Origin: Paludibacteraceae bacterium
GTDB lineage: Bacteria > Bacteroidota > Bacteroidia > Bacteroidales > Paludibacteraceae
DNA: 42,300 nt
Assembly: GCA_017527495.1 (NCBI GenBank)
Contig: JAFXPY010000021.1
Coordinates: 1-42,300, forward strand
Reading direction: 5' to 3'
In this document: one piece after another, positions 25,235-33,518 of the stretch
Layout of the letters: every line of letters starts with the position of its first letter
How positions within the stretch are numbered: the stretch's first letter is position 1
Program-made: the position numbers and the translations under genes
The notes under the pieces: generated by a model
Seen by the model: the letters and a program-made list of their open reading frames with translations, nothing else
The model's database searches: none
Told to the model about the DNA's origin: nothing

Positions 25235-25267
25235 AAAAACAGAGTGCACAAATCATTGCACACTCTG
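25235..25267 (-). terminator. Terminator of uxaC
   Basis: CAGAGTG (25240-25246) pairs with CACTCTG (25261-25267), with further pairing inside. On the minus strand it is followed by TTTTTG. It lies just after uxaC and overlaps the region upstream of umuD. Confidence 0.8.
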
Positions 25268-25291
25268 CTTTGTAAGCCGTATTGTTGTAGA

Positions 25292-26698
25292 TTAAAAATT
25301 AAAATAATTCTTTGCGTTATAGTATGAGATATTCTCAACCATTTGTCCGATGAAATCCATCTCGCTTGCCGGCAAGAGTCCGTTTTCGATATCATTACCG
25401 AGCAAGTTACACAATGTGCGACGGAAATACTCATGACGCGGATAGCTCAGGAACGAACGACTGTCGGTCAGCATACCTACGAAGCGGCTCAATAAGCCAA
25501 GCAACGACAATGCGTTCATTTGTTTCTCCATACCGTCTTTCTGGTCTAAGAACCACCAACCTGAACCGAATTGTATCTTACCGGGATACGATCCGTCTTG
25601 GAAATTACCAAGCATTGTAGCTATGACTTCATTGGCACTTGGATTTAAGTTGTAAAGAATGGTTCGTGTCAGTTTTCCTTCTGCATTGAGACGATCGAGG
25701 AACTTCGACATTGCTTTAGCTGTGTTGAACTCACCTATAGAATCAAAACCTGTGTCCGGTCCTAAGAGTTTGAACATCTTTGAGTTGTTGTCGCGGATGG
25801 CACCATAGTGGAATTGTTGTGCCCAACCTGCTTCATAGTCCATTTCGGCAAAGATAACGAGCATTGCCGATTTGAATTTGCGGATTTCCTCTTGTGTCAG
25901 TACTTTACCTCCATAGACCTTATCAAATATAGCGTTTATTTCAGCATCTGTATAATCTTCGGCATAGAATTCTTCGATACCATGGTCAGCCAAGCGGCTA
26001 CCCATTTGAGCAAAGAAATCATGACGTTTTTGCAGTGCATCAATCATGTCTTGGAAATGAGATATTTTCACGCCGCTCACTTCGCTCAGTTTGTCGATAT
26101 AAGCACGGAAATTAGCCGGAACCTCAACTGCCATAGCTTTGTCAGGACGCCATGCCGGGAGCATACGGATTTCGAAACCAGATTCGGCTGTTTGCTTGTG
26201 GTAACGAAGGTCGTCAACAGGGTCGTCTGTTGTACAAACACACTCAACATGATAACGACGCATCAAGCCACGGGCACTATACTCAGGTGATTTGAGTTTT
26301 TCGTTACACTCGTCGAATATCTCACGCGCTGTCTTAGGAGAAAGAAGTTTTTCTATACCAAAAGCTGTCTTCAACTCAAGGTGTGTCCAGTGGTAAAGCG
26401 GGTTACGCATTGTGTATGGGACAGTCTCTGCCCACTTCTGGAATTTTTCCCAGTCGGTAGTGTCTTTACCGGTGCAATAGCGTTCGTCCACGCCATTGGT
26501 GCGCATTGCGCGCCATTTGTAGTGGTCGCCTCCAAGCCACAGCTCTGTTATACTCGAAAAACGATGGTCCTCAGCAACCATTTGAGGAATCAAATGGCAG
26601 TGATAGTCAATGATAGGCATCTTGGCCGCATGCTCATGATAGAGCGTCTTGGCTGCATCTGTTTGCAGCAAAAAATCCTTGTCAAGAAATGGTTTCAT
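25292..26698 (-). CDS. uxaC: Glucuronate isomerase
   Basis: UxaC converts D-glucuronate to D-fructuronate (and galacturonate to tagaturonate), the first cytoplasmic step of uronic-acid use. The 468-residue protein is full length. It has the metal-binding His33-x-His35 in PIIDYHCHLIPQM, GGDHYKWRAMRTNGV, CVCTTDDPVDDLRYH and the C-terminal GSGWWFLDQKDGMEKQMNAL and GMLTDSRSFLSYPRHEYFRR. No other genes of the pathway (uxuA, uxuB, kdgK) are near, so it seems to be a stand-alone gene with its own promoter and terminator. Confidence 0.97.
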   Translation of the reverse strand: MKPFLDKDFLLQTDAAKTLYHEHAAKMPIIDYHCHLIPQMVAEDHRFSSITELWLGGDHYKWRAMRTNGVDERYCTGKDTTDWEKFQKWAETVPYTMRNPLYHWTHLELKTAFGIEKLLSPKTAREIFDECNEKLKSPEYSARGLMRRYHVECVCTTDDPVDDLRYHKQTAESGFEIRMLPAWRPDKAMAVEVPANFRAYIDKLSEVSGVKISHFQDMIDALQKRHDFFAQMGSRLADHGIEEFYAEDYTDAEINAIFDKVYGGKVLTQEEIRKFKSAMLVIFAEMDYEAGWAQQFHYGAIRDNNSKMFKLLGPDTGFDSIGEFNTAKAMSKFLDRLNAEGKLTRTILYNLNPSANEVIATMLGNFQDGSYPGKIQFGSGWWFLDQKDGMEKQMNALSLLGLLSRFVGMLTDSRSFLSYPRHEYFRRTLCNLLGNDIENGLLPASEMDFIGQMVENISYYNAKNYFNF

Positions 26699-26770
26699 GA
26701 TAAATTATAGTGTATAAAAAAATTAAATTTACAAAATATGAAGCGTCATACAACACTTCTTTTCAGTGCG

Positions 26771-26801
26771 CAAAGTTAAATAAAATTTTTATTTTTTGCA
26801 A
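26771..26801 (-). promoter_or_regulatory. Promoter of uxaC
   Basis: TTG (26799-26801), 20-bp spacer and TAACTTTG (26771-26778) on the minus strand, giving a leader of about 65 nt before the ATG. Confidence 0.72.
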
Positions 26802-26842
26802 CAATTAAGAGCAATAAGTTTTTTTTTACCACTTTTTTCAAT

Positions 26843-26850
26843 TAATTTTG
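26843..26850 (+). promoter_or_regulatory. -7 box of the stalked lipoprotein gene
   Basis: TAATTTTG on the plus strand, 25 bp before the ATG. No TTG is present at the expected -33 position, so the promoter may be weak or need an activator. Confidence 0.55.
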
Positions 26851-26875
26851 CACACTAAATAAATCACATCATAAT

Positions 26876-27529
26876 ATGAAACATTATTTTATCGTACTTG
26901 CTTCAATAATTTGTTGCATAATGATTGGTTGTCGAGACAAAAACCAACCTCAAATCAGCACTCAGGAGAACACCGCACCTGTTGACACCGGCGTTGTTGT
27001 TCCCGTAACCCCGTCTGATTCAGACACTATACCGACTGACACAACACACACAATACCTATTGACACTATTGATACGGTTCAAATTAATCCTCTTGACACC
27101 ATGACGCCTGATAGTGATGGGCTCGTTCATCAACTTATTTTTGCCACCTATCTTGGCGATGTCAACGGCGACGATGATTATCATTATCCCGATGTCAAAG
27201 CCACCATACGCCCATCCGACACCATCCCCGGAACATATATTGTGCGTTTATATCAAGTCATGTTCACCGACCTTATGGGATTTCCGTCGGACATAGAGAT
27301 AGATGGTGTCAATGCAGATGAAAAGGGCAATATCTATGGCGAAATGATTGTGCCATTCTGCTACGACCTTTTTGGTATTGAAGGAAGCAATGTCTTTATG
27401 CCGCTTTTCACGCTTAATTATTTCAAAGGTCAAACATATTATAATCCGGAAACGAAGTTAAAATACTTTGATGTCGAACTTGACATACAAAATGCAGGCA
27501 CCTACTCTTACAATGGACTGAGTGAGTAA
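26876..27529 (+). CDS. Lipoprotein with Asp-Thr-rich stalk, possibly calycin-like domain
   Basis: A 217-residue lipoprotein of uncertain family. The signal peptide ends in a lipobox with Cys19 (IMIGC). Residues 20-82 are a flexible linker rich in Asp, Thr and Pro. The folded part starts LVHQLIFATYLGDVNGDDDY and continues VKATIRPSDTIPGTYIVRLY, DIEIDGVNADEKGNIYGEMI and KYFDVELDIQNAGTYSYNGL, alternating strands that resemble the calycin-like barrels of Bacteroidetes. The linker contains five D-T-(I/T/V/M) triplets that match the Bacteroides O-glycosylation motif. Probably anchored in the outer membrane and facing outward or to the periplasm. Function unknown. It is monocistronic. Confidence 0.8.
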   Translation: MKHYFIVLASIICCIMIGCRDKNQPQISTQENTAPVDTGVVVPVTPSDSDTIPTDTTHTIPIDTIDTVQINPLDTMTPDSDGLVHQLIFATYLGDVNGDDDYHYPDVKATIRPSDTIPGTYIVRLYQVMFTDLMGFPSDIEIDGVNADEKGNIYGEMIVPFCYDLFGIEGSNVFMPLFTLNYFKGQTYYNPETKLKYFDVELDIQNAGTYSYNGLSE

Positions 27530-27552
27530 ATAAGATGTCGTTCAATACAAAT

Positions 27553-27587
27553 AAAAAAGACGCAGTTTGTCAGCTGCGTCTTTTTTT
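27553..27587. terminator. Bidirectional terminator, lipoprotein / panB
   Basis: GACGCAG (27559-27565) with CTGCGTC (27574-27580), flanked by six A and seven T, placed between converging genes. Confidence 0.9.
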
Positions 27588-27602
27588 AGATATCAGTTCG
27601 GG

Positions 27603-28421
27603 TTAGTAACTCTCATTTTCATTTGGGAACGAACTTTCTTTTACTGCCTCAATATAACTACAGACAGCACCGGACACTTCGCCGGCTAATTGTGCAAAAT
27701 GGCGCAAGAATTTAGGCTTAAATCCCATGTTAAGTCCCAACATATCGTGCAGCACCAACACTTGTCCATCGACCATATTACCTGCTCCGATTCCGATAAC
27801 AGGTATATCTAATTCTTCGCTCACTCGAGCTGCTAAGGCAGCAGGGACTTTCTCTAAAACGACAGAGAAACAACCGGCTTGTTCGAGCAATAGTGCGTCG
27901 TCAATTATTTTTTGTGCTTCTGCTTCATCTTTTGCACGCAAGCCATAACCACCAAACTGATTGACACTTTGCGGTGTAAGTCCTAAATGCCCCATCACAG
28001 GTATGCCTGCCTGACAAATATGACGGATAGTGTCAATCCATTCGCGCCCACCTTCTATTTTCAGTGCGTCACAACCGGTGAGTTTCATTGCTTTCACGGC
28101 ATTGCGTACTGCATCTTCTTCCGAAATCTGATATGAGCCAAACGGCATATCCATAACAACTAAAGCACGTTTTGCTCCACGAACAACACCACGAGTTAAA
28201 AATATCATCTCATCAAGAGTGATAGGCAGGGTATAGTCGTTGCCACAAACTACATTGGAAGCACTGTCGCCAACCAATATGGCATCTACACCTGCTTCAT
28301 CAACTAAACGGGTGAGAGTGAAATCATAAGAAGTAAGCATAGTGATTTTCTCACCACTCTGTTTCATCTGACGAAAAGTTTGAGTAGTTACCTTCTTACT
28401 CATGTCTATATGTACTGACAT
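27603..28421 (-). CDS. panB: 3-methyl-2-oxobutanoate hydroxymethyltransferase
   Basis: PanB makes ketopantoate from alpha-ketoisovalerate and methylene-tetrahydrofolate, the first step of pantothenate and CoA synthesis. The 272-residue protein has KITMLTSYDFTLTRLVDEAG, the metal-binding VGDSASNVVCG (Asp52), VVMDMPFGSYQ, ALKIEGG, IPVMGHLGLTPQSVNQFGGY (catalytic-region Gly-His-Leu-Gly) and LEKVPAALAARVSEELDIPV, then IGIGAG. The start at 28421 fits the N-terminal length of Bacteroides homologues; ATG 28403 is an alternative. No panC or panD is adjacent. Confidence 0.97.
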   Translation of the reverse strand: MSVHIDMSKKVTTQTFRQMKQSGEKITMLTSYDFTLTRLVDEAGVDAILVGDSASNVVCGNDYTLPITLDEMIFLTRGVVRGAKRALVVMDMPFGSYQISEEDAVRNAVKAMKLTGCDALKIEGGREWIDTIRHICQAGIPVMGHLGLTPQSVNQFGGYGLRAKDEAEAQKIIDDALLLEQAGCFSVVLEKVPAALAARVSEELDIPVIGIGAGNMVDGQVLVLHDMLGLNMGFKPKFLRHFAQLAGEVSGAVCSYIEAVKESSFPNENESY

Positions 28422-28446
28422 AATTATGTTTTTTTGATTAAGCGCA

Positions 28447-28454
28447 CAAAATTA
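28447..28454 (-). promoter_or_regulatory. -7 box of panB
   Basis: TAATTTTG on the minus strand 25 bp before the panB ATG, without a clear -33 TTG. Confidence 0.55.
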
Positions 28455-28498
28455 CAACTTTTTTTCATAATAATAATAAATAACTGACAAAAAATGTG

Positions 28499-28506
28499 TA
28501 ACTTTG
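28499..28506 (+). promoter_or_regulatory. -7 box of the WecA-like gene
   Basis: TAACTTTG on the plus strand, 39 bp before the ATG at 28546. It is divergent from the panB promoter; no good -33 element is visible. Confidence 0.55.
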
Positions 28507-28545
28507 CAAACTTTTCCATTAATTTACAATTTTAATATTAATAAA

Positions 28546-29634
28546 ATGAACCCAATTATCCAATTCATATTTTCATACCCTTATCTCGTAGGTCTAATAT
28601 CTATGCTTTTAGGTTGGGCTTTTATGCCTATTGTACTTCAAATAGCCCACAAAAAAGGTTTTGTTGTCAAACCCAATAAACGCACTTCACACACAGGCGA
28701 AATTCCAAACATTGGCGGAATTGACATTTTTGCTTCTTTCATGCTCACTTATATTATATTTGAGTATCAGCGGCTTCCACAATCGCAATTTATCTTTGCA
28801 GGCGCTTTTGTAATTGTTATGGTAGGTTTTGTTGATGACATTCTTGACATCACACCGATTCAGAAAACACTTGGTGAACTGCTTGCCGGTATTGCTCTTG
28901 TGTGCTTCGGGAACATCAGGATAACGAATCTTTTTGGTCTTTTTGGTTTCACAATTATACCAACTTGGGCAAGTTACGCTTTGTCTATTTTCATTCTTAT
29001 CGCCATAGTAAATGCTCTAAATCTTATAGATGGAGTTGACGGATTAGCATCCGGTTTAGGAATATTATTCTGTGCATTTTTCAGTGTATATTTCCAATTG
29101 ACAGGTGAAATACATTGGGCAATAATTGGTTACACACTGATCGGCTCTCTTGCCGTATTTTTCTTTTTCAATGTCTTTGGGAAAAAGCAAAAAATTTTCA
29201 TGGGCGACACAGGTTCACTCCTGCTCGGCTATATTCTTTCTGCTTTTGTATTCCATTTCTGCGAAATTAATGCTTACCATAACATAGACGAATACTATGA
29301 ATGCAATGCAGCTCCGATGGTATGCATTTGTGTTCTATCAATACCACTTTTTGACACAATTAGAGTTATGCTAACCAGAATCAAGCACCACCGCTCTCCC
29401 TTCTCACCTGACAAAAATCATATTCACCATCTTTTGCTTAGAGGCGGGCTTACTCACTTGCAAACAACAATGACAATACTCTCACTCACCATAGCTTTTA
29501 TTGTACTCGCTATCATAGGCAGGAATTGGAACAATTGGATTTTGTTTTTCACAGATTTTGCTCTATGCATGTGTTTCACTTGGGTTATATGGCGACTTGT
29601 TGACAAAAACTCAAATCAAACTAAAAAACAATGA
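28546..29634 (+). CDS. Undecaprenyl-phosphate sugar-1-phosphate transferase (WecA/MraY family)
   Basis: A 362-residue polytopic membrane enzyme (about 10-11 helices) that loads a HexNAc-1-phosphate onto undecaprenyl phosphate to start a surface glycan. Catalytic motifs are GFVDDILD (Asp97-Asp98), NALNLIDGVDGLASG (157-170), FMGDTGSLLLGY (219-229) and SPDKNHIHHLLL (His292, His294, His295), which distinguish WecA/TagO types from MraY. I use the ATG at 28546 since the longer frame starts inside the promoter box. Its TGA overlaps the ABC-F start by four bases. Sugar specificity (GlcNAc versus another HexNAc) is not evident. Confidence 0.93.
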   Translation: MNPIIQFIFSYPYLVGLISMLLGWAFMPIVLQIAHKKGFVVKPNKRTSHTGEIPNIGGIDIFASFMLTYIIFEYQRLPQSQFIFAGAFVIVMVGFVDDILDITPIQKTLGELLAGIALVCFGNIRITNLFGLFGFTIIPTWASYALSIFILIAIVNALNLIDGVDGLASGLGILFCAFFSVYFQLTGEIHWAIIGYTLIGSLAVFFFFNVFGKKQKIFMGDTGSLLLGYILSAFVFHFCEINAYHNIDEYYECNAAPMVCICVLSIPLFDTIRVMLTRIKHHRSPFSPDKNHIHHLLLRGGLTHLQTTMTILSLTIAFIVLAIIGRNWNNWILFFTDFALCMCFTWVIWRLVDKNSNQTKKQ

Positions 29635-31538
29635 TTTCAATCAATCATCTCACTATCGAATTCAGCTCAAAACCTATTCTACAAGATATTTCATTCCTCA
29701 TCAATCGGCGCGACAAGATTGCTCTTGTCGGCAAAAATGGTGCAGGAAAATCAACCCTACTCAAGACACTCGCAGGCCTTCAACAACCGACACACGGCAG
29801 CATTGCTATGCCATCAGAATTGACCATAGGCTACCTACCGCAACAAATGATACATAACGACGGAACCACCGTCGTGCAAGAGACACGCAAAGCATTCAAT
29901 CATATCACACAAATTCAACAACGCATCCAACATCTGACTGAACAACTCACAACACGTCAAGACTACGATTCTCCTCAATATCAAGAGCTTATCGACCAAT
30001 TGGAACACGACAATCAATTGCTCAGTGTTTTAGATGCCAACAAGTTTGAGGGCGAAATAGAAAAGACGCTTCTCGGTCTGGGGTTCGAGCGCAAAGATTT
30101 CGACCGCCAGTGTTCTGAATTTTCCGGAGGCTGGAGAATGAGAATCGAACTTGCAAAGATTTTGCTCCAACAACCTGACCTTATGCTTCTTGACGAGCCT
30201 ACCAACCACCTTGACATCGAATCAATCCAATGGCTCGAACAATTTTTGAAAACCACCAATAATGCCGTTCTACTTGTCAGCCATGATCGTACTTTTTTGG
30301 ACAACGTAACCAATCGTACAATAGAAATCACACTCGGACAAATCAACGACTACAACACCAACTATACCCACTATCTTGAGTTGCGCAAAGAACGGTATGA
30401 ACAACAACTCCGTGCTTACGAAAATCAGCAAAAAATGATTCAAGAAACAGAAGATTTCATTGAGCGTTTTCGTTACAAAGCTACTAAAGCCGTACAGGTA
30501 CAAAGCAGAATCAAGCAACTCAACAAACTCGAAAGAATAGAAATTGAGCCGCAAGACACGGCTCATATACACTTGAGATTTCCACCTGCACCCCGATCGG
30601 GAGACTACCCTATCATTGCCGATGAAGTAGAGAAATCGTTTGGCGACCATACTGTTTTCAGTAATGTCAATTTCGTTGTCAAAAGGGGTGAAAAGATAGC
30701 TTTTGTAGGTAAAAACGGCGAAGGAAAGACAACACTTGTCCGTTGCATAATGAATCAGATTTCCTACAATGGAACAATCAAAATCGGGCATAATGTAAAA
30801 ATCGGTTATTTCGCTCAAAATCAGGCATCGCTTCTTGACGAAAATCTCACCGTGTTTGAGACTATTGACAACGAAGCAACAGGCGAGATACGCACGCAAA
30901 TACGCAATCTCTTGGGAGCTTTCATGTTTGGTGGCGAAGAGTCAGAAAAAAAAGTCAAGGTTTTGTCAGGAGGTGAAAGAAGCCGACTTGCCATGATTAA
31001 ACTGCTCTTGCAACCGGTCAATCTGCTTATTCTCGATGAGCCAACCAACCATCTTGACATACAAACAAAAGAAATACTAAAACAAGCATTACAACAATAT
31101 GATGGCACGCTCATTGTTGTGAGCCACGACCGCTATTTTCTTGACGGACTGGTAAATAAAGTATATGAATTTGGTGGCGGAAAAGTTAGAGAACATCTTG
31201 GAACAATACATGAATTCTTGCAAAAAAAGAATATCAGCAACCTTCAAGAACTCGAACGAAAAGAAACGACCAAAGAGACAACAACCAAAGAGACACAAAA
31301 CAAACTGAACTATCAACAACAAAAGCAACAACAAAGCAACATTAGAAAGATAGAAAGACAAATCAAAGAAATTGAGTCTCAAATAACAGAGTTGGAAAAT
31401 AAACTCAAAGGTTTAGAAGCCCAAATGGCAACGCCACAAGGTGCAGCAAACGCCACTCTCGCTCAGGAATACCAATCAACAATGAACCTGCTCAACGACA
31501 AGATGTTTGAATGGGAAGAATTGAGTAATAAGATGTGA
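29631..31538 (+). CDS. ABC-F family ATPase
   Basis: A 635-residue cytoplasmic protein with two ABC domains and no membrane segments. The first has VGKNGAGKSTLL (Walker A, about 34-44), FSGGWRMRIELAKILL (signature) and LMLLDEPTNHLDIES. The second has VGKNGEGKTTLV, LSGGERSRLAMIKLLL and LLILDEPTNHLDIQTKE. Between them is the ABC-F linker with a long charged helix (YEQQLRAYENQQKMIQETED and FIERFRYKATKAVQ). The C-terminus is a coiled coil rich in Gln, Lys and Glu, as in Uup and YdiF. ABC-F proteins act on ribosomes, as translation factors or antibiotic protection; which role applies here cannot be told. Overlaps the WecA-like gene by 4 bp. Confidence 0.94.
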   Translation: MISINHLTIEFSSKPILQDISFLINRRDKIALVGKNGAGKSTLLKTLAGLQQPTHGSIAMPSELTIGYLPQQMIHNDGTTVVQETRKAFNHITQIQQRIQHLTEQLTTRQDYDSPQYQELIDQLEHDNQLLSVLDANKFEGEIEKTLLGLGFERKDFDRQCSEFSGGWRMRIELAKILLQQPDLMLLDEPTNHLDIESIQWLEQFLKTTNNAVLLVSHDRTFLDNVTNRTIEITLGQINDYNTNYTHYLELRKERYEQQLRAYENQQKMIQETEDFIERFRYKATKAVQVQSRIKQLNKLERIEIEPQDTAHIHLRFPPAPRSGDYPIIADEVEKSFGDHTVFSNVNFVVKRGEKIAFVGKNGEGKTTLVRCIMNQISYNGTIKIGHNVKIGYFAQNQASLLDENLTVFETIDNEATGEIRTQIRNLLGAFMFGGEESEKKVKVLSGGERSRLAMIKLLLQPVNLLILDEPTNHLDIQTKEILKQALQQYDGTLIVVSHDRYFLDGLVNKVYEFGGGKVREHLGTIHEFLQKKNISNLQELERKETTKETTTKETQNKLNYQQQKQQQSNIRKIERQIKEIESQITELENKLKGLEAQMATPQGAANATLAQEYQSTMNLLNDKMFEWEELSNKM

Positions 31539-31553
31539 GATGTGAGAAGTGAG
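31531..31553 (+). repeat. 7-bp micro-repeat at the ABC-F stop codon
   Basis: AGATGTG twice, then AGAAGTG and AGA, in 7-bp register. The first unit contains the TGA stop of the ABC-F gene. A run of nine T follows, so it also makes a poor T-rich end, but no stem is present. Confidence 0.6.
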
Positions 31554-31561
31554 ATTTTTTT

Positions 31562-32293
31562 TTAGATTATCAGTATTGATAATTCATAAAGTAGATATAT
31601 TGGCAATGCAACAAGCATCAGCGTGAAAGGATCACCTGTTGGTGTGATTACCGCCGCAAGAATGAGAATTACCACAAAAACATGTTTTTTGAATTGCCGG
31701 AGCATTTGAGCATCAATAAGCCCTACTCTACTCAACAAGACACAAAACAGAGGTAATTCAAACATCAACCCTATCAAGAAACTCAACATCAAAAACATTC
31801 CGATATATGAATCAAGGTCAATCATATTGACAATTTCCTGACTTACATGATATTGTCCCAAAAACATCACTGAAAAAGGGAAAATGATGAAATAATTGAG
31901 CAACAAACCGCATACAAACAAGGTATAACCGCCAACAACTAATCGACGCGCCATTCTGCGCTCAGCCTGATATAGTGCAGGCGAAATAAAGCCTAAAAGA
32001 ACATATAATATATAAGGAGCAACACAGATTAATCCCACACAGAGCGAGACTCGCAAATGAACTAAAAACTGATTTGCTATACCGGTGTTGATCAACTGAA
32101 GAGACTCAATATGGAAAGAATTTACCCATTTTGAGATGAAACTAAAAGTGGGAAATTCAGCATGAGAGGGGTAGAAAATCAGTTGGAATATAGGCTCGTA
32201 GAAAAAAAACACAACAATAGTGCACACTAATGTTGCGATTAGAATACGTATCAGGCACTGCCGTAATTCCTCAAGATGCTCCCAAAAAGTCAT
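31562..32293 (-). CDS. tatC: Sec-independent protein translocase TatC
   Basis: TatC is the receptor for twin-arginine signal peptides of folded exported proteins. The 243-residue protein starts MTFWEHLEELRQCLIRILIA (the conserved N-terminal FWEHLEELR) and has six predicted membrane helices. The conserved periplasmic FHIESLQLINTGIANQFLVH and PALYQAERR segments and AAVITPTGDPFTLMLVALPI near the end are all typical. I use the ATG at 32293; a TTG two codons earlier is less likely. It is 17 bp downstream of tatA, and the pair forms a minimal TatAC system without TatB. Confidence 0.95.
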   Translation of the reverse strand: MTFWEHLEELRQCLIRILIATLVCTIVVFFFYEPIFQLIFYPSHAEFPTFSFISKWVNSFHIESLQLINTGIANQFLVHLRVSLCVGLICVAPYILYVLLGFISPALYQAERRMARRLVVGGYTLFVCGLLLNYFIIFPFSVMFLGQYHVSQEIVNMIDLDSYIGMFLMLSFLIGLMFELPLFCVLLSRVGLIDAQMLRQFKKHVFVVILILAAVITPTGDPFTLMLVALPIYLLYELSILII

Positions 32294-32310
32294 AGACAAT
32301 ACGGTTCAGC

Positions 32311-32493
32311 CTATTCTTTCTTTGTATTTTCTTCTTTTTCGCTATTGTCTTCTTCAATGTTGCGCACTCCATCTTTGAACGAACGGATCCCTTTGCCTAA
32401 ATTGCGCATCAACTCAGGAATTCGTTTTCCACCAAAAAGCAGAAGGACAATAAGTGCAATAAGCACAATTTCCATCCAACCAAGATTTCCCAT
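32311..32493 (-). CDS. tatA: Twin-arginine translocase TatA/TatE family subunit
   Basis: A 60-residue protein with one N-terminal membrane helix (MEIVLIALIVLLLFGGKRIP, residues 7-26), the FGGKRIPEL hinge and amphipathic helix MRNLGKGIRSFKDGVRN, then a charged tail (EDNSEKEENTKKE). It forms the pore-forming oligomer of the Tat system. First gene of the tatA-tatC operon, with a complete promoter at 32522-32553. Confidence 0.95.
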   Translation of the reverse strand: MGNLGWMEIVLIALIVLLLFGGKRIPELMRNLGKGIRSFKDGVRNIEEDNSEKEENTKKE

Positions 32494-32521
32494 AATTACA
32501 GCAAAAATTAAAAATTATTTG

Positions 32522-32553
32522 CAAAGATACACACTTTTTTTCAAACTTGCAAA
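32522..32553 (-). promoter_or_regulatory. Promoter of tatA-tatC
   Basis: TTTG (32550-32553), 20-bp spacer and TATCTTTG (32522-32529) on the minus strand, about 29 bp before tatA. Confidence 0.75.
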
Positions 32554-32592
32554 TACGAATTTGAACAAATCAACACGAAAAATTGTTTGTAA

Positions 32593-32650
32593 TTTTTGAC
32601 AAAACAAAATTCGTGTTAACTCGGTAAATTAGTAGATAAATAATTTCGTG
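32593..32650. repeat. Dispersed imperfect repeat, copy A
   Basis: A sequence of about 58 bp beginning TTTTTGACAAAACA and containing AATTAGTAGATAAA, similar to 37625-37675. No coding function. It sits between tatA and the flavodoxin-family gene. Confidence 0.6.
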
Positions 32651-32735
32651 TAATTTGCTGACTATTTTTTTATAATAATCTGCTTACCTGCTCAATCTGT
32701 GGACGATTTTCGAACACGGAAGTAAATAATTGCAA

Positions 32736-33422
32736 TTATTTTGCTTTTTCAGCCAATCGTTTGCCTAATTCGTAGGCATTTTGCAAATCTATCGGGAAAT
32801 GTTGATCGCGATATTTTCGTTTGTCTTCTTCTGAAAAGAGATTGAAATCGTACTTGCTATAATCGTTGAATTGATAAGTGTTGCAAGCATATAAAGTCTC
32901 TGCATAACCAAAGATGTCAGCCATACATTTGGTGTTTTCTTCCAAAATTGGAGGGTAACCAATCTGCTCCATATAGTCGTAGGGACAATTCATTGTGAAA
33001 ATGATTGCAGAATGAATCACCTTGTCTCTAATAACTATATGTTTGCCACGATGTCCGTTAGCTTCTCCTTCCGGATATTCGTACATGTATGTACCCATCG
33101 GAAACATAAGTCGCTCCATAAAAGAACGAAGTATTCCCGTCGGATAACTATAATACACAGGCGAACCAAACACAAGAACATCAGCATGCTGACAACGCTC
33201 AAGCAATGGGCGAAGATCGTCTTTTATTGCACAAAGACCATTACATTTTGAGTTTTTCAGTTTGCACGCAAAACAACTTTTGCATCCTTGAAATTGAATG
33301 TCGTAGAGATGAACAAGTTCTACTTCTGCGCCTGCCTCTTGTGCACCACGCATTGCACTTTGAAGCATTTGAGCTGTGTTCTTGTTTTTTCGAGGCGAAC
33401 CATTAACAAATATTGCTTTCAT
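32736..33422 (-). CDS. Flavodoxin-family NAD(P)H-dependent oxidoreductase
   Basis: A 228-residue FMN-binding protein. The N-terminal phosphate loop is MKAIFVNGSPRKNKNTAQML. The flavin-ring loop is VFGSPVYYSYPTGILRSFME (residues about 85-104). Between them is a cysteine-rich segment with CKSCFACKLKNSKCNGLC (47-64), common in this subfamily of iron-sulfur or multi-Cys flavoproteins. Likely a cytoplasmic reductase of quinones, metals or small organics; the natural substrate is unknown. It is divergent from the KdsC-like gene. Confidence 0.9.
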   Translation of the reverse strand: MKAIFVNGSPRKNKNTAQMLQSAMRGAQEAGAEVELVHLYDIQFQGCKSCFACKLKNSKCNGLCAIKDDLRPLLERCQHADVLVFGSPVYYSYPTGILRSFMERLMFPMGTYMYEYPEGEANGHRGKHIVIRDKVIHSAIIFTMNCPYDYMEQIGYPPILEENTKCMADIFGYAETLYACNTYQFNDYSKYDFNLFSEEDKRKYRDQHFPIDLQNAYELGKRLAEKAK

Positions 33423-33451
33423 TTGAATTAAAATTTACTAATAACATGTTG

Positions 33452-33459
33452 CAAAATTA
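33452..33459 (-). promoter_or_regulatory. -7 box of the flavodoxin-family gene
   Basis: TAATTTTG on the minus strand, 29 bp before the ATG at 33422. The -33 region has no good TTG. Confidence 0.5.
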
Positions 33460-33467
33460 CTGAAAAA

Positions 33468-33499
33468 TTTGCAAATAATTGAAAATTATTGTACTTTTG
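33468..33499 (+). promoter_or_regulatory. Promoter of the KdsC-like gene
   Basis: TTTG (33468-33471), 20-bp spacer and TACTTTTG (33492-33499) on the plus strand, 19 bp before the ATG. Confidence 0.72.
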
Positions 33500-33518
33500 C
33501 TAAAAATTATAGTAGGAT

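Noticed and set aside
30270-30899. 209-codon minus-strand frame
   Set aside because: Antisense to the ABC-F gene, whose motifs are complete; no family resemblance.
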